A stretch of 64,000 nucleotides of DNA from positions 1 through 64,000 of the forward strand of contig NZ_JAIEME010000011.1 of NCBI RefSeq assembly GCF_019752415.1, read 5' to 3'. Positions 1 to 12,330 of the stretch are shown one piece after another (the stretch's first letter is position 1; each line of letters opens with the position of its first letter). A program made the translations under genes and the position numbers. The stretch comes from Nitrosomonas sp. Its GTDB lineage: Bacteria; Pseudomonadota; Gammaproteobacteria; Burkholderiales; Nitrosomonadaceae. The notes below the pieces were generated by a model. It had not been told where the DNA came from. It was given only the letters and a program-made list of their open reading frames with translations, and did not search any database.

Positions 1-1
1 T

Positions 2-73
2 GGATTGCGTTTTGCAATACGTGAAGGTGGAAGAACGGTTGGTGCCGGTGTTGTTGCTAAAATTATTGAGTGA
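2..73 (+). CDS. tuf: Elongation factor Tu, C-terminal fragment (truncated by window edge)
   Basis: Frame 2 reads GLRFAIREGGRTVGAGVVAKIIE*, the EF-Tu C-terminus; position just upstream of rpsJ is typical. Confidence 0.93.
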   Translation, partial: GLRFAIREGGRTVGAGVVAKIIE

Positions 74-153
74 TTTAGAAATATTATAAAAAGTAAAGAA
101 CATTAAATATCTATGAAGATTGATAGTGAATTTACAAAATCAGGATCGAATAA

Positions 154-462
154 ATGCAAAAACAGAAAATAAGAATCCGCCTTAAGGCCTTCGATTATCG
201 GTTAATAGATAAATCAGCACTTGAGATTGTTGAAACGGCAAAAAGAACAGGAGCGGTTGTTAAAGGCCCAATCCCATTGCCAACCAGAATTGAGCGGTTT
301 GATGTTTTGCGATCACCCCACGTAAATAAGACATCACGTGATCAATTTGAAATAAGAACGCACCTGAGATTAATGGATATTATTGATCCAACAGATAAAA
401 CAGTCGATGCACTTATGAAGTTAGATTTGCCAGCTGGTGTGGATGTTGAAATTAAATTATAA
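154..462 (+). CDS. rpsJ: 30S ribosomal protein S10
   Basis: ORF protein [19 protein letters not shown]... ; first gene of S10 operon. Confidence 0.98.
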   Translation: MQKQKIRIRLKAFDYRLIDKSALEIVETAKRTGAVVKGPIPLPTRIERFDVLRSPHVNKTSRDQFEIRTHLRLMDIIDPTDKTVDALMKLDLPAGVDVEIKL

Positions 463-559
463 ATAACCTGTATTATCAATAATAGAAAAAGGATATTTTT
501 TTAGTTTAAGAAATTCTCGAAATAGACTGAAATAAATAATTCCTTATAAGAGGATAAAA

Positions 560-1207
560 ATGCGCTTAGGACTAGTCGGTCGGAAGATCGGTATGACACG
601 AATCTTCACAGAAAATGGGGATAGTCTTCCAGTGACTGTAATTGATGTTTCTAATAATCGCGTAACTCAGATAAAGAAAACTGAGAAAGATGGTTATTCA
701 GCTGTTCAGCTTTCTTTTGGGGAAAAAAGATCAAGTAGGGTGAACAAAGCTAGTGCAGGTCATTTTGCAAAAGCGGGTGTTGAAGCTGGGAGCATTTCAA
801 GAGAGTTTCGGCTAACTAAAGATGAAGATCTTAATCACCTTGAAAATGGAATGGTAATTAAGAATGATATTTTTTCAGTGGGACAAAAAGTTGACGTATC
901 TGGCATAACGATTGGGAAAGGATATGCGGGCGTCATTAAACGACATCATTTTTCTTCCAATAGAGCAAGTCACGGTAATTCAAAAGCACATAATAAGCCT
1001 GGGTCTATTGGAATGGCGCAAGATCCAGGACGTATTTTTCCAGGCAAACGTATGTCTGGCCACCTAGGGAATGTTAAAAGAACTACCCAGAACCTTGAAG
1101 TAATAAGAGTTGACACTGAAAGAAGTCTATTACTGATAAAAGGTGCAATACCGGGTGCAAGAAATGGAAATGTTATTGTGCGTCCATGTATAAAAGAAAA
1201 AAAGTAA
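560..1207 (+). CDS. rplC: 50S ribosomal protein L3
   Basis: [16 protein letters not shown]...; operon order. Confidence 0.98.
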   Translation: MRLGLVGRKIGMTRIFTENGDSLPVTVIDVSNNRVTQIKKTEKDGYSAVQLSFGEKRSSRVNKASAGHFAKAGVEAGSISREFRLTKDEDLNHLENGMVIKNDIFSVGQKVDVSGITIGKGYAGVIKRHHFSSNRASHGNSKAHNKPGSIGMAQDPGRIFPGKRMSGHLGNVKRTTQNLEVIRVDTERSLLLIKGAIPGARNGNVIVRPCIKEKK

Positions 1208-1246
1208 ATCAGTTGCTAAAATAAACAGTAATAAGGTGAACAGGTA

Positions 1247-1867
1247 ATGGAATTAAAGCTTATCGGTAAAAAGAATCAGAAAACAGATAGTATTATCGTT
1301 TCTGATGAGCTTTTTAATAGGGATTACAATGAGGCACTTGTTCATCAAGTCATAACATCATATTTATCGAATGCGCGTGGTGCGACACGAGCGCAAAAAG
1401 GGCGATCAGATGTAGCAAAATCTACACGTAAGCCGTGGAGACAGAAAGGTACAGGACGTGCGCGTGTAGGGATGGCTTCAAGTCCGATTTGGCGTGGTGG
1501 TGGAAAGGTTTTTCCAAGTAGTCCTGATGAAAATTTTAGAAAAAAATTAAATAGAAAGATGTATAGAGCCGGTGTTAGTGTGATTGTATCTCAATTAATA
1601 AGGGATAATCGATTGCTAGTCACAGATACATTTGATATTGATACACATAAAACAAGGGTTCTAGTAGAGAAATTGGAAGCACTTGGATTAGGTGAGGTTA
1701 TGCTGATAACTCATGAGATTGATGATAATTTGTATTTGTCGTCACGTAATATTCCAGGTATTTCTGTTGTTGAAGTGAAGAATGTTGACCCTGTTAGTCT
1801 TTTAAGATATGAAAAAACTCTTATTACAACTGAAGGATTGAAGAAATTTGAGGAACTTCTCTCATGA
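1247..1867 (+). CDS. rplD: 50S ribosomal protein L4
   Basis: [35 protein letters not shown] motif; operon order. Confidence 0.98.
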   Translation: MELKLIGKKNQKTDSIIVSDELFNRDYNEALVHQVITSYLSNARGATRAQKGRSDVAKSTRKPWRQKGTGRARVGMASSPIWRGGGKVFPSSPDENFRKKLNRKMYRAGVSVIVSQLIRDNRLLVTDTFDIDTHKTRVLVEKLEALGLGEVMLITHEIDDNLYLSSRNIPGISVVEVKNVDPVSLLRYEKTLITTEGLKKFEELLS

Positions 1868-2199
1868 ATAATGTAAATATGACCCATGAACGTTTATTGA
1901 AAATAATATTAGCTCCGCATATTTCAGAGAAAACAACATTCCTGGGAGAAAAAAATAATCAATCAGTATTCCGCGTAGCGACAAGCGCGACAAAAAAAGA
2001 GATAAAAGCTGCTGTTGAATTATTGTGGAAAGAACAAAAAATAGAAGTTAAACATGTTCGAACTATCAATGTAAAAGGAAAGCGAAAAAGATTTGGACGT
2101 TTTATGGGATCTAGAACGGACTGGAAAAAAGCTGTTGTTAGTATCAAGGAAGGGCAGGAGTTAAATTTTACTAATTTTTCTAAGACAGAGGCTAAGTGA
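1864..2199 (+). CDS. rplW: 50S ribosomal protein L23
   Basis: [12 protein letters not shown]...; overlaps rplD stop by 4 nt. Confidence 0.97.
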   Translation: MNNVNMTHERLLKIILAPHISEKTTFLGEKNNQSVFRVATSATKKEIKAAVELLWKEQKIEVKHVRTINVKGKRKRFGRFMGSRTDWKKAVVSIKEGQELNFTNFSKTEAK

Positions 2200-3032
2200 T
2201 GGCGCTAGTAAAATTAAAACCAACTTCACCAGGACGAAGATCTGTAGTTAGACTGATTAATAAGGATTTGCATAAAGGTGATCCACATAGAAGTTTGATT
2301 GAAAAACAATCAAAAACTGCTGGCCGTAATCATCATGGTCGAATTACGACAAGACATCGTGGTGGTGGTCATAAGCAGCATTATAGATTGATTGATTTTA
2401 AGCGTGATAAAGATGACATCCCAGCTGTCGTAGAGCGTATTGAGTACGATCCAAATCGAACAGCAAACATTGCGTTAATTTGTTATATGGATGGTGAGAG
2501 AAGATACATAATTGCACCCAAAGGGTTGAGTGTTGGTGCAAGAATTAGCAGTGGTAGAAATGCGCAGATTAAAGTAGGAGAAACTTTACCATTACGTAAT
2601 ATTCCTATGGGAACAGTAATACACTGCGTTGAATTATTACCAGGTAAAGGTGCTCAGCTGGCACGTTCTGCAGGAACCTCGGTTCAACTACAAGCGCGCG
2701 AGGGGAATTATGCGCAAATTAAACTTCGCTCAGGTGAGATGCGAAAGGTTCATATTGATTGTCGTGCAACAATTGGAGAAGTTGGCAATTCCGAGCATAA
2801 CTTGAGATCTATTGGTAAAGCAGGTGCTGTACGTTGGAGAGGAATTCGTCCGACAGTTCGTGGAGTTGCCATGAATCCAATTGATCATCCGCATGGTGGA
2901 GGTGAGGGTAGAACATCAGCCGGACGCCATCCGGTAAGTCCATGGGGAACTCCAGCGAAAGGCTATAGAACTAGAAATAATAAAAGAACCGATGTGATGA
3001 TAATCCGTCATCGTTATTCAAAGAAAGGATGA
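2199..3032 (+). CDS. rplB: 50S ribosomal protein L2
   Basis: [17 protein letters not shown]... [15 protein letters not shown]; start trimmed to the second Met. Confidence 0.98.
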   Translation: MALVKLKPTSPGRRSVVRLINKDLHKGDPHRSLIEKQSKTAGRNHHGRITTRHRGGGHKQHYRLIDFKRDKDDIPAVVERIEYDPNRTANIALICYMDGERRYIIAPKGLSVGARISSGRNAQIKVGETLPLRNIPMGTVIHCVELLPGKGAQLARSAGTSVQLQAREGNYAQIKLRSGEMRKVHIDCRATIGEVGNSEHNLRSIGKAGAVRWRGIRPTVRGVAMNPIDHPHGGGEGRTSAGRHPVSPWGTPAKGYRTRNNKRTDVMIIRHRYSKKG

Positions 3033-3039
3033 TTGTTAA

Positions 3040-3321
3040 ATGGCACGTTCAGTAAAAAAAGGCCCGTTTGTAGATACTCATTTATCGGCAAAAATAGAAA
3101 AAGCACGAGGTACAAATGATAAAAGGCCTATAAAAACATGGTCTAGAAGATCGACGATTCTGCCTGATTTTATTGGATTGACTGTTGCTGTTCATAATGG
3201 TAAGCAACATATACCAATTTACATAACAGAGAATATGGTTGGTCATAAATTTGGTGAATTTTCACTGACTCGTACTTTTAAAGGCCATGCTGGCGACAAA
3301 AAAGCTGTTACGAAGAGATAG
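3040..3321 (+). CDS. rpsS: 30S ribosomal protein S19
   Basis: [15 protein letters not shown]...; operon order. Confidence 0.98.
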   Translation: MARSVKKGPFVDTHLSAKIEKARGTNDKRPIKTWSRRSTILPDFIGLTVAVHNGKQHIPIYITENMVGHKFGEFSLTRTFKGHAGDKKAVTKR

Positions 3322-3329
3322 GAACAATC

Positions 3330-3677
3330 ATGGAAACAACTGCAATTTTACGTGGCGTCCGCTTATCAGCACAAAAAGGACGTCTAGTGGCTGACCAAAT
3401 CAGAGGACTTTCTGTAGATAAAGCATTAAATATCTTGAAGTTTAGTCCAAAGAAAGGGGCTGAAATATTACGAAAGCTTTTAGAGTCCGCCATTGCTAAT
3501 GCAGAGCACAATGACGGAGCTGATATTGATGAACTTAAAATTTCGACAATATATATTGATCGCGGAACATCAATGAAAAGAACTAGTGCGCGCGCGAAAG
3601 GGCGCGGTAATAGAATAGTAAAACCTACATGCCATATATTGCTTACAGTGGGCGATAGTGATGGCCAGACTAAATAA
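3330..3677 (+). CDS. rplV: 50S ribosomal protein L22
   Basis: [20 protein letters not shown]; operon order. Confidence 0.97.
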   Translation: METTAILRGVRLSAQKGRLVADQIRGLSVDKALNILKFSPKKGAEILRKLLESAIANAEHNDGADIDELKISTIYIDRGTSMKRTSARAKGRGNRIVKPTCHILLTVGDSDGQTK

Positions 3678-3691
3678 AGGCATTGATTGAT

Positions 3692-4546
3692 ATGGGTCAG
3701 AAAATACATCCAACCGGATTTCGTCTATCAGTTCAAAAAAATTGGTTATCTAGATGGTATGCAAATAGTAATAATTTTGCCACTATGCTAAATGAAGATA
3801 TTAAAGTTCGCGAATTTCTTCATGATAGATTAAAGAATGCTTCGGTTGGTAGAGTCTTAATTGAAAGGCCCTCTAAGAATGCAAGAATTACAATTTTTAG
3901 TTCACGCCCCGGTGTAGTGATTGGAAAAAAAGGTGAAGACATAGAAGTGTTGCGAAATGAACTTCAAAAGCGAATGGGGGTACCTGTTCATGTGAATATT
4001 GAAGAGATAAGAAAACCTGAACTAGATGCGCAATTAATAGCTGATAATATAGCTCAACAATTGGAAAAACGAATAATGTTTCGTAGAGCAATGAAGCGAG
4101 CGATGCAGAATGCTATGCGACTAGGTGCACAAGGGATTAAAATAATGAGTTCTGGAAGATTAAATGGAATAGAAATCGCCCGTACAGAGTGGTATCGCGA
4201 AGGAAGAGTACCCCTTCATACGCTAAGAGCTGATTTGGATTATGGAACATCAGAAGCTAAGACAACATATGGAATTATTGGTATAAAAGTATGGATCTTT
4301 AAAGGCGAAGTACTTGGAAAGGGCGAGCAGGCTAGTTTTACGACACCTAACTCGAATGTAGAAAATGAAAGAAAGAAGCCTTCTAAGAAATCATCTGCTG
4401 TTTTTACAAAATCCGCGAGTATTAAAGGTGTAAAAGAAACCATAGGATATTCTGAAACGGAATTAATAAGTACAACGAATACTGAAAATTCAGCAAACAC
4501 AGAAGTTAATATGATTTCTGGAGAGAAAAATGCTTCAGCCAGCTAG
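3692..4546 (+). CDS. rpsC: 30S ribosomal protein S3 with extended C-terminal tail
   Basis: [18 protein letters not shown]..., KH-domain [12 protein letters not shown]; start at internal MGQK. Confidence 0.97.
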   Translation: MGQKIHPTGFRLSVQKNWLSRWYANSNNFATMLNEDIKVREFLHDRLKNASVGRVLIERPSKNARITIFSSRPGVVIGKKGEDIEVLRNELQKRMGVPVHVNIEEIRKPELDAQLIADNIAQQLEKRIMFRRAMKRAMQNAMRLGAQGIKIMSSGRLNGIEIARTEWYREGRVPLHTLRADLDYGTSEAKTTYGIIGIKVWIFKGEVLGKGEQASFTTPNSNVENERKKPSKKSSAVFTKSASIKGVKETIGYSETELISTTNTENSANTEVNMISGEKNASAS

Positions 4547-4946
4547 AACAAAATATAGAAAGCAACAAAAAGGTAGAAATACTGGAGTAGCTACACGTGG
4601 GTCTAAAGTAAGCTTTGGCGAGTTTGGACTTAAAGCTATTGGAAGAGGTCGGATAACAGCGCGCCAAATCGAAGCAGCCCGTCGAGCAATGACAAGGCAT
4701 ATTAAAAGGGGTGGCCGTATTTGGATACGAATATTCCCTGACAAGCCAATTTCACATAAACCAGCAGAAGTAAGAATGGGTAAAGGGAAAGGAAATCCAG
4801 AGTATTATGTGGCTGAAATACAACCTGGCAAAATGTTGTATGAAATGGATGGTGTTAATGAAGAAATGGCAAAAGAAGCATTCCGACTTGCAGCTGCTAA
4901 ATTGCCAATAAAGACAATGTTTACAATACGACAAATTGGCGGATAG
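4530..4946 (+). CDS. rplP: 50S ribosomal protein L16
   Basis: [19 protein letters not shown]...; start overlaps end of rpsC. Confidence 0.98.
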   Translation: MLQPARTKYRKQQKGRNTGVATRGSKVSFGEFGLKAIGRGRITARQIEAARRAMTRHIKRGGRIWIRIFPDKPISHKPAEVRMGKGKGNPEYYVAEIQPGKMLYEMDGVNEEMAKEAFRLAAAKLPIKTMFTIRQIGG

Positions 4947-4948
4947 TT

Positions 4949-5146
4949 ATGAAAGCAAGCGATCTAAGAGGAAAGAAATTAACTGATTTAAATCAAGAAC
5001 TTGTTTCTTTACTAAAAGCACATTTTGGTTTGAGGATGCAATTAGCTACTCAGCAACTATCAAATACAAGACAATTGAAAATAATTAAAAGAGATATTGC
5101 AAGAGTAAAAACTGTTATAACTCAGAAGCTATCAAATCATGATTAA
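4949..5146 (+). CDS. rpmC: 50S ribosomal protein L29
   Basis: [18 protein letters not shown]...; operon order. Confidence 0.96.
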   Translation: MKASDLRGKKLTDLNQELVSLLKAHFGLRMQLATQQLSNTRQLKIIKRDIARVKTVITQKLSNHD

Positions 5147-5408
5147 TGAAAAACTAAAGCGTACATTAAATGGTCGTGTTACAAGCAATAAAATGGATAA
5201 AACAGTTACAGTTCTTGTTGAACGAAGATTGAAGCATCCTTTATATGGAAAATTTATAACGCGAACGAAGAAATACCATGCACATAACGATAATAATCAA
5301 TTGTCAATTGGAGATCTTGTTGAAATTGTTGAATGTAGACCTTTATCAAGAACTAAGAGTTGGAAAGTTACTGGAATTCTGAATGAAGAATCAAGTATTA
5401 AGATTTAG
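5139..5408 (+). CDS. rpsQ: 30S ribosomal protein S17
   Basis: [21 protein letters not shown]; last gene of the S10 transcription unit in many proteobacteria. Confidence 0.97.
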   Translation: MINEKLKRTLNGRVTSNKMDKTVTVLVERRLKHPLYGKFITRTKKYHAHNDNNQLSIGDLVEIVECRPLSRTKSWKVTGILNEESSIKI

Positions 5409-5449
5409 TTGTAGTTTATAATTAATTTTTCTTATTGCAATTGATTAGG

Positions 5450-5455
5450 TATAAT
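5450..5455 (+). promoter_or_regulatory. Candidate -10 element (TATAAT) of an spc-operon promoter in the rpsQ-rplN gap
   Basis: Perfect TATAAT in the 171-bp rpsQ-rplN gap; E. coli Pspc lies at the same junction. No good -35 seen. Confidence 0.45.
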
Positions 5456-5495
5456 TGCAGGCTTATCAAAGTTCATAATTTGTCCAATAATTATT

Positions 5496-5517
5496 GAGGC
5501 ATAAAATTTTATGCTTC
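5496..5517. repeat. Inverted repeat GAGGCATAAAATTTTATGCTTC (perfect core GCATAAAATTTTATGC, 5499-5514)
   Basis: Direct inspection; lies between the TATAAT box and rplN. Confidence 0.7.
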
Positions 5518-5579
5518 GATTGCTAGTAAAAGGGTTTTAAAAGACACCAGTTTTTTATTAATATCAAAAGCGAATAAAA

Positions 5580-5948
5580 ATGATTCAAATGCAGTCAATA
5601 TTAAAAGTGGCGGATAATACTGGTGCACGATCACTTATGTGCATAAAAGTTCTCGGCGGCTCAAAAAGACAATATGCCGGAATTGGTGACGTAATCAAAG
5701 TAAGCATTAAAGATGCAGCTCCAAGAGGACGTGTAAAAAAAGGTGAAGTGTATAATGCTGTCGTAGTTCGAACCGCAAAAGGGGTAAGACGGCAGGATGG
5801 TTCATTATTAAAATTCGATGAAAATGCAGCAGTTTTGTTGAATAATAAATTTGAGCCTATAGGAACACGTATTTTTGGACCGGTAACTCGAGAATTGCGT
5901 AATGCGCGATTCATGAAAATTGTATCACTGGCGCCTGAGGTTTTGTAG
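5580..5948 (+). CDS. rplN: 50S ribosomal protein L14
   Basis: [27 protein letters not shown]. Confidence 0.98.
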   Translation: MIQMQSILKVADNTGARSLMCIKVLGGSKRQYAGIGDVIKVSIKDAAPRGRVKKGEVYNAVVVRTAKGVRRQDGSLLKFDENAAVLLNNKFEPIGTRIFGPVTRELRNARFMKIVSLAPEVL

Positions 5949-5966
5949 TAGTAAAAAGGAACAATT

Positions 5967-6284
5967 ATGCGAAAAATTAGAAAAGGTGATGACGTCATAG
6001 TTATTGCAGGAAAGGATAAAGGGAAAAGAGGATCTGTTCTAAGAACATCTGGAATTGATCGCATTGTAGTTCAAGGTATTAATTCTGTAAAAAAGCATCA
6101 GAAACCTAATCCAACAATTGGCAATGCTGGTGGTATTGTCGATTTAGAAATGTCAATCCATATTTCGAATGTTGCAATTTATAATTTCTCATCTAAAAAA
6201 TCGGATAGAGTAGGATTTAAAGTAGATATTGATAACAATAAAACTCGTATATTTAAATCTACTGGTGATTTAATTAAAACTTAA
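5967..6284 (+). CDS. rplX: 50S ribosomal protein L24
   Basis: [22 protein letters not shown] (KOW motif). Confidence 0.97.
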   Translation: MRKIRKGDDVIVIAGKDKGKRGSVLRTSGIDRIVVQGINSVKKHQKPNPTIGNAGGIVDLEMSIHISNVAIYNFSSKKSDRVGFKVDIDNNKTRIFKSTGDLIKT

Positions 6285-6300
6285 TATGGGATCGTAATTT

Positions 6301-6840
6301 ATGGCGCGCTTGCAAGAATATTATCGTAACACTGTTACTAAGCAGTTGATCGATCAATTTAGTTACCAATCCGTCATGGAGGTACCTTGTATTAGTAAAA
6401 TAACTCTAAATATCGGATTAGGTGAAGCAACTGTTGATAAAAAAATTGTTGAACATGCAATTTCCGATTTGAAGAAGATTTGCGGACAGCAACCAGTTAT
6501 TACAAAGGCAAAGAAGTCAATAGCAACTTTTAAGGTGAGGCAGGATTATCCTATCGGATGCATGGTAACGCTCCGTCGAATAAAAATGTACGAGTTTTTA
6601 GATAGATTAATCACAGTTGCTATTCCGAGGATTCGTGACTTTCGGGGAATTTCTGGTAAATCATTCGACGGAAGAGGTAATTACAATATGGGTATAAAAG
6701 AGCAGATTATTTTCCCAGAAATTGATTATGATAAAATTGACGCTTTGCGTGGCATGAATATATCGATTACTACAACAGCAAAGAATGATATTGAAGCAAA
6801 AGCTTTATTATCTGCGTTTAATTTCCCATTTAAGAATTGA
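6301..6840 (+). CDS. rplE: 50S ribosomal protein L5
   Basis: [20 protein letters not shown]...; operon order. Confidence 0.98.
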   Translation: MARLQEYYRNTVTKQLIDQFSYQSVMEVPCISKITLNIGLGEATVDKKIVEHAISDLKKICGQQPVITKAKKSIATFKVRQDYPIGCMVTLRRIKMYEFLDRLITVAIPRIRDFRGISGKSFDGRGNYNMGIKEQIIFPEIDYDKIDALRGMNISITTTAKNDIEAKALLSAFNFPFKN

Positions 6841-6847
6841 GGTTAGA

Positions 6848-7153
6848 ATGGCAAAGCTTTCAATTATTAATAGAAATTTGAAAAGAATAAAGATAGTAAA
6901 AAAATTCTCACAACAACGTCTTTCATTATTTAAAATAATAAATGATAATAAAATCAATGATGAAGAACGTTTTAATGCGCGTGTGATTTTGCAAAATATG
7001 CCAAGAGATGCAAGTCCTGTACGCCTAAGAAATAGATGCACTTTGACCGGTAGACCTCGTGGAGTTTACTCAAAATTTGGTTTAGGTAGGAATAAGTTAA
7101 GGGAAATTGCTATGAGTGGCAAAATTCCTGGGATTATTAAAGCAAGTTGGTAG
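6848..7153 (+). CDS. rpsN: 30S ribosomal protein S14
   Basis: [20 protein letters not shown]... [28 protein letters not shown]; start trimmed from the supplied ORF. Confidence 0.97.
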   Translation: MAKLSIINRNLKRIKIVKKFSQQRLSLFKIINDNKINDEERFNARVILQNMPRDASPVRLRNRCTLTGRPRGVYSKFGLGRNKLREIAMSGKIPGIIKASW

Positions 7154-7229
7154 CTTGATTATATAAATTAATCAAAAGAATTTCTTTATATTAACAAATT
7201 TATTTATTTTACAAATAGTAGGTACTGAC

Positions 7230-7625
7230 ATGAGTATGAGCGATCCAATTGCAGATATGTTAACTCGAATAAGGAATGCGCAATTGGCAAACAAACGATC
7301 TGTTAAAATGCCAAGTTCGAATATTAAGTTATCGATAGCGATCGTTCTTAAAGATGAGGGATATATTAATGATTACAGTGTGATATGTGATAATGATAAA
7401 AACACTTTAGAAATATCTCTCAAATATTATTCTGATTATCCTGTAATTGAACAAATTAAACGTATCAGTAAACCAGGACTTAGAATATACAAATCTAGTA
7501 AAAATCTACCTGATATTATGAATGGACTAGGGATAGCCATTGTTTCTACCTCAAAAGGCGTAATGACCGTTCGTAAGGCTCGATCAGTTGGTGTCGGTGG
7601 TGAACTTTTGTGCACTGTTGTTTAG
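7230..7625 (+). CDS. rpsH: 30S ribosomal protein S8
   Basis: [22 protein letters not shown]; operon order. Confidence 0.98.
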   Translation: MSMSDPIADMLTRIRNAQLANKRSVKMPSSNIKLSIAIVLKDEGYINDYSVICDNDKNTLEISLKYYSDYPVIEQIKRISKPGLRIYKSSKNLPDIMNGLGIAIVSTSKGVMTVRKARSVGVGGELLCTVV

Positions 7626-7642
7626 TTTAAAGGATTTTTTAA

Positions 7643-8176
7643 ATGTCTCGAGTAAGCAAGAACCCGATAACAATACCAGCTAATGTCGAAATTAAAATAT
7701 TGCCATTTCAAGTTTCAGTTAAAGGACCTTTAGGAACACTGCAGCAATCATTAACTAATGATGTTAAATTAGAGCTTAATCAAAATATTTTAAAGGTTCA
7801 AACAACTAACGACTCAAAGCATGCTAACGCACTGTCAGGAACTATACGGTCATTAGTTGCGAATATGGTTCGTGGTGTATCAGTAGGTTTTGAAAAAAAA
7901 TTGCAATTGGTTGGTGTGGGATATAGAGCTCAAGCTGGTTTAAATAAAATTAATTTAACTTTAGGTTTTTCGCATCCGATTGATTATGTGGTGCCGGATG
8001 GGATAAATATTGAAACACCTTCTCAGACTGAAATAATTATAAAAGGTATAGACAAGCAGAAGGTAGGTCAAATTGCTGCAGATATTAGAGCTTATAGAAA
8101 ACCTGAACCATACAAAGGTAAAGGTGTAAGATATCATGATGAGGTTATTCTTCTCAAAGAAACGAAGAAAAAATAA
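7643..8176 (+). CDS. rplF: 50S ribosomal protein L6
   Basis: [17 protein letters not shown]... [12 protein letters not shown]. Confidence 0.98.
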   Translation: MSRVSKNPITIPANVEIKILPFQVSVKGPLGTLQQSLTNDVKLELNQNILKVQTTNDSKHANALSGTIRSLVANMVRGVSVGFEKKLQLVGVGYRAQAGLNKINLTLGFSHPIDYVVPDGINIETPSQTEIIIKGIDKQKVGQIAADIRAYRKPEPYKGKGVRYHDEVILLKETKKK

Positions 8177-8187
8177 TTGAGATTAAA

Positions 8188-8544
8188 ATGTTGAATTTAA
8201 AAGAAAAAAGAATTAGACGATCATTAAAAACGCGAATAAAAATAGCAGAATTAGATGTAGTAAGATTGACGGTGCATCGTACAAATTCTCATATTTATGC
8301 TCAGCTCATCGATGATAAAAATAATAAAGTTATTACTTTTGCATCTACTTTAGAGCCAGATGTACGTAAATATTTTGCTACCGGAAGTAATATTGCGGCA
8401 GCGACTTTTATTGGTAAAAGAATCGCTGAGAAAGGTAAGCATTGTGGTATATCGAATATTGCTTTTGATAGATCTGGTTATAGATACCATGGGCGAGTTA
8501 AAGCATTAGCTGAAGCTGCACGTGAGAATGGCTTAAAATTTTAA
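8188..8544 (+). CDS. rplR: 50S ribosomal protein L18
   Basis: [25 protein letters not shown]. Confidence 0.97.
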   Translation: MLNLKEKRIRRSLKTRIKIAELDVVRLTVHRTNSHIYAQLIDDKNNKVITFASTLEPDVRKYFATGSNIAAATFIGKRIAEKGKHCGISNIAFDRSGYRYHGRVKALAEAARENGLKF

Positions 8545-8558
8545 TTTAAGGTTTGATA

Positions 8559-9101
8559 ATGGCTAAAATCAACAAGACCAATGGTAAGTCAGCAAGTACA
8601 GAAGAAAGCGGTGATGATTTACGTGAGAAAATGGTTGCTATTAATAGAGTTACAAAAGTTGTTAAGGGAGGTCGCATTTTAGGATTTGCGGCACTTACTG
8701 TGGTTGGTGATGGAGATGGTAGTGTTGGCATGGGAAAGGGAAAGTCACGAGAAGTTCCCGTTGCTGTACAGAAAGCAATGGATGAGGCTCGAAGAAGAAT
8801 TACTAAAATTAAAATAAAGAACGGAACGATTTATCATCCTATAACTGCTTCGCATGGGGCAGCAAAAGTTTATATGCAACCTGCTCCAGAGGGCACTGGA
8901 ATTATTGCCGGAGGACCGATGCGTGCGATATTTGAAGTTATGGGTATGACAAATATTTTGGCTAAATGCATTGGTTCCACAAATCCTTATAATGTTGTCA
9001 GAGCTACACTTAAAGGTCTAAATTCTATGAACACGCCAGCAAATATTGCTGCTAAAAGAGGTAAAACAGTAAAAGAAATCCTAGGGCATGATAATGGATA
9101 A
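8559..9101 (+). CDS. rpsE: 30S ribosomal protein S5
   Basis: [32 protein letters not shown]; start trimmed to MAKINK. Confidence 0.97.
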   Translation: MAKINKTNGKSASTEESGDDLREKMVAINRVTKVVKGGRILGFAALTVVGDGDGSVGMGKGKSREVPVAVQKAMDEARRRITKIKIKNGTIYHPITASHGAAKVYMQPAPEGTGIIAGGPMRAIFEVMGMTNILAKCIGSTNPYNVVRATLKGLNSMNTPANIAAKRGKTVKEILGHDNG

Positions 9102-9285
9102 TATCAATAATTCAAAAACAATAAAAATTACTCTTGTGAGAAGCCCAATTGGAACAAAACAATCACACAGAGCGACAGTACGCGGATTAGGATTACGTAA
9201 AATGAATAGTTTTTCAAAGCTTCCTGATACCCCTGAGATACGTGGCATGATTCATAAAATTAATTACTTAGTAAAGTGTGAATAA
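9088..9285 (+). CDS. rpmD: 50S ribosomal protein L30
   Basis: [28 protein letters not shown]; true start may be 9094. Confidence 0.95.
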   Translation: MIMDNINNSKTIKITLVRSPIGTKQSHRATVRGLGLRKMNSFSKLPDTPEIRGMIHKINYLVKCE

Positions 9286-9291
9286 ATTATT

Positions 9292-9723
9292 ATGTTTTTA
9301 AATTCAATTAAAGCAGCGAAGGGATCTAAAAAAACTAGATTAAGAGTTGGAAGAGGTATTGGGTCAGGAATTGGAAAAACATGTGGTAGAGGTCATAAGG
9401 GCCAGAAATCACGAGCTGGTGGTTTTCATAAAATCGGCTTCGAAGGAGGACAAATGCCAATCCAAAGAAGACTACCAAAACGAGGTTTTTGTATAATAAA
9501 TAGATGCAAAGCTTCCGAATTGAATTTTTACGATTTAACTTCTTTGTCTGACAATGATGTCTCACTGGCTACATTAAAGAAACATAAACTAATTTCAAAT
9601 CGAATAACCAAAGTTAAGATTTTAAATACTGGAATTTGTAATAAATTATTTAATATAAATGGATTACATGTTACTGACAAAGCTAAATTGGCAATCGAAG
9701 AAAATGGTGGATCTGTTACATAG
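9292..9723 (+). CDS. rplO: 50S ribosomal protein L15
   Basis: [25 protein letters not shown]. Confidence 0.97.
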   Translation: MFLNSIKAAKGSKKTRLRVGRGIGSGIGKTCGRGHKGQKSRAGGFHKIGFEGGQMPIQRRLPKRGFCIINRCKASELNFYDLTSLSDNDVSLATLKKHKLISNRITKVKILNTGICNKLFNINGLHVTDKAKLAIEENGGSVT

Positions 9724-9740
9724 AAGTATAAGGATATAAA

Positions 9741-11072
9741 TTGTCTATAAAAGGAACATCAGTTAAACCAGTTGATAAATTTGCTGATCTGAAACGTCGC
9801 TTATGGTTTCTATTGCTAGCATTGATTGTTTATAGAATAGGAGCGCATGTCCCTGTACCTGGCATTGACCCTGTCACTCTGAAAGAGCTATTTGATGCAC
9901 AGGAAAGTAGTGTGTTAGGTATGTTTAATATGTTTTCTGGGGGGGCGCTTTCTAGGTTTTCTATCTTTGCTCTTGGTATAATGCCGTATATTTCAGCTTC
10001 AATCATCATGCAATTAGGAACAGTAGCAATTCCTTACCTTGAGGCGTTGAAGAAAGAGGGGGAAAGTGGTCGAAGAAAAATAACTCAATATACTCGATAT
10101 GGAACATTAGCATTAGCGTTAGTGCAAAGCTATGGAATTTCTATTGCCCTTCAATCACAACCTGGTTTAGTTATTCAACCTGATGGTATGTTTGTACTTA
10201 CAACTGTTATTACATTGGTTACAGGTACAATTTTTTTAATGTGGTTAGGTGAGCAAATTACAGAGCGTGGTATCGGAAATGGTATTTCGTTAATAATATT
10301 TGCTGGAATTGCTGCTGGATTGCCGAGCGCAATTGGTGGAACTTTAGACCTAGTTAGCACTGGCTCTATGCATTTTCTTGTAGCGCTAGGTATTTTTCTT
10401 GCAGCAGCTTTGGTTACTTCATTTGTTGTCTTTGTTGAAAAAGGTCAAAGACGAATTTTAGTTAATTACGCTAAACGTCAGGTTGGACAAAAAATATATG
10501 GTGGACAGAGCTCACATTTGCCTTTAAAACTTAATATGGCAGGTGTCATACCCCCAATTTTCGCTTCAAGTATTATTTTATTTCCTGCTACTTTAGCCGG
10601 ATGGTTTGCAAGTGGAGAATCAATGGCATGGTTAAAGGACATTAGTGGAGCACTATCTCCCGGACAACCTATATACGTAATACTTTATGCAGTAATGATT
10701 ATATTCTTTTGTTTTTTTTACACAGCTCTTGTTTTTAATCCAAAAGAAACAGGTGATAACCTTAAGAAAAGTGGAGCTTTTATACCAGGAATTAGACCCG
10801 GTGATCAGACTACGAAGTATATAGAGAAAATTATGTTGCGCTTAACTCTTTCTGGATCTATATATGTAACCCTCGTTTGTTTGTTACCTGAATTCTTAAT
10901 CCTTAAATGGAATGTACCTTTCTATTTTGGTGGTACTTCTTTATTAATTATTGTTATAGTAACTATGGACTTTATGTCACAAGTTCAATCTCACGTGATG
11001 TCTTCACAATATGATAGCTTGTTAAAGAAAGCTAATTTTAAAACAGGTAGTGGAAAACTACCTACTAGATAA
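9741..11072 (+). CDS. secY: Protein translocase subunit SecY
   Basis: Multi-[32 protein letters not shown] start. Confidence 0.98.
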   Translation: MSIKGTSVKPVDKFADLKRRLWFLLLALIVYRIGAHVPVPGIDPVTLKELFDAQESSVLGMFNMFSGGALSRFSIFALGIMPYISASIIMQLGTVAIPYLEALKKEGESGRRKITQYTRYGTLALALVQSYGISIALQSQPGLVIQPDGMFVLTTVITLVTGTIFLMWLGEQITERGIGNGISLIIFAGIAAGLPSAIGGTLDLVSTGSMHFLVALGIFLAAALVTSFVVFVEKGQRRILVNYAKRQVGQKIYGGQSSHLPLKLNMAGVIPPIFASSIILFPATLAGWFASGESMAWLKDISGALSPGQPIYVILYAVMIIFFCFFYTALVFNPKETGDNLKKSGAFIPGIRPGDQTTKYIEKIMLRLTLSGSIYVTLVCLLPEFLILKWNVPFYFGGTSLLIIVIVTMDFMSQVQSHVMSSQYDSLLKKANFKTGSGKLPTR

Positions 11073-11089
11073 TTTAATTATGATAATTA

Positions 11090-11308
11090 ATGGCTAAAGA
11101 AGACACGATACAGATGCAAGGTGAGATAATCGAAACACTCCCTAACGCAACGTTTAAAGTAAAATTAGAGAATGGACATATAGTGCTTGGTCATATTTCT
11201 GGAAAAATGAGGATGCACTATATACGAATATTGCCAGGTGATAAAGTGACAGTAGACCTTACACCATATGACTTAACGAGAGCAAGAATAACATTTAGAG
11301 CTAAATAA
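11090..11308 (+). CDS. infA: Translation initiation factor IF-1
   Basis: [30 protein letters not shown]. Confidence 0.98.
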   Translation: MAKEDTIQMQGEIIETLPNATFKVKLENGHIVLGHISGKMRMHYIRILPGDKVTVDLTPYDLTRARITFRAK

Positions 11309-11369
11309 AATCAATTATTAGTTCTATCCATTTTAGAAATACAAAATTATTGATTTATAGGATTAAATA

Positions 11370-11483
11370 ATGAAAGTAAATGCATCTGTAAAGAAATTTT
11401 GTAGAAACTGTAAAATAATACGACGTAATCGGATCGTTCGAGTGATTTGTATTGATCCTCGACATAAGCAAAGACAAGGATAA
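11370..11483 (+). CDS. rpmJ: 50S ribosomal protein L36 (37 aa; absent from the supplied ORF track)
   Basis: Hand translation [37 protein letters not shown]; retains CxxC...C...H; located between infA and rpsM as expected. Confidence 0.97.
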   Translation: MKVNASVKKFCRNCKIIRRNRIVRVICIDPRHKQRQG

Positions 11484-11521
11484 TTGTAATAACTTTGTAT
11501 ATACACAGACAGGAAAATTAA

Positions 11522-11881
11522 ATGGCGCGTATAGCTGGCGTAAATATACCAAATCATCAACATGTCGGAATCGCTCTTACAGCAATTTATGGTATTGGTA
11601 GATCCAGTTCAAGAAGCATATGTAGTGTAGTTGGCATCGAAACTGATAAAAAAATAAAAGATTTATCTGAAGAACAGATTGACAAATTGCGAGATCATAT
11701 TTCAAAGATTATTATCGAGGGTGATTTGCGTCGAGAAATATCTATGAATATTAAGAGATTAATGGATCTTGGTTGTTATAGAGGATTGCGACACAGACGA
11801 GGCTTGCCTGTACGAGGTCAACGTACTCGAACTAATGCAAGAACAAGGAAAGGACCACGTAAAGCTGTGCGAGCAAGATAA
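11522..11881 (+). CDS. rpsM: 30S ribosomal protein S13
   Basis: [26 protein letters not shown]... [14 protein letters not shown]. Confidence 0.98.
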   Translation: MARIAGVNIPNHQHVGIALTAIYGIGRSSSRSICSVVGIETDKKIKDLSEEQIDKLRDHISKIIIEGDLRREISMNIKRLMDLGCYRGLRHRRGLPVRGQRTRTNARTRKGPRKAVRAR

Positions 11882-11930
11882 ATTTTAAGTTTATTTAAGG
11901 TATGTAATATTAAAAAGGAATTCTTTTTTC

Positions 11931-12320
11931 ATGGTTAAGGTCGCTACAAGAGTTCGTAAGAAAATAAAGAAAAATGTGTCTGAAGGAATAGCACATATTC
12001 ATGCTTCATTTAATAATACAATTATTACAATAACTGATAGGCAAGGTAATGCATTATCATGGGCAACTTCAGGCGGAGCAGGTTTTAAAGGTTCACGAAA
12101 AAGCACACCGTTTGCTGCTCAGGTTGCTGCAGAAAATGCAAGTAAAATCGCAATAGAATGTGGCGTGAAGAATCTTGAGGTCAGGGTCAAGGGACCTGGA
12201 CCTGGTCGTGATTCAGCAGTAAGAGCTTTAAATTCAGCCGGATTTAAAATTACAAGTATTTCGGATGTAACACCAGTTCCGCATAATGGTTGTCGTCCAC
12301 CAAAAAAACGTCGTATCTGA
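11931..12320 (+). CDS. rpsK: 30S ribosomal protein S11
   Basis: [29 protein letters not shown]. Confidence 0.98.
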   Translation: MVKVATRVRKKIKKNVSEGIAHIHASFNNTIITITDRQGNALSWATSGGAGFKGSRKSTPFAAQVAAENASKIAIECGVKNLEVRVKGPGPGRDSAVRALNSAGFKITSISDVTPVPHNGCRPPKKRRI

Positions 12321-12330
12321 GGAGAGTACG

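Noticed and set aside
3308-3709. 133-aa minus-strand ORF
   Set aside because: Antisense to rplV; no recognisable family.
5585-6064. 159-aa minus-strand ORF
   Set aside because: Antisense to rplN/rplX; long antisense ORF without family resemblance.
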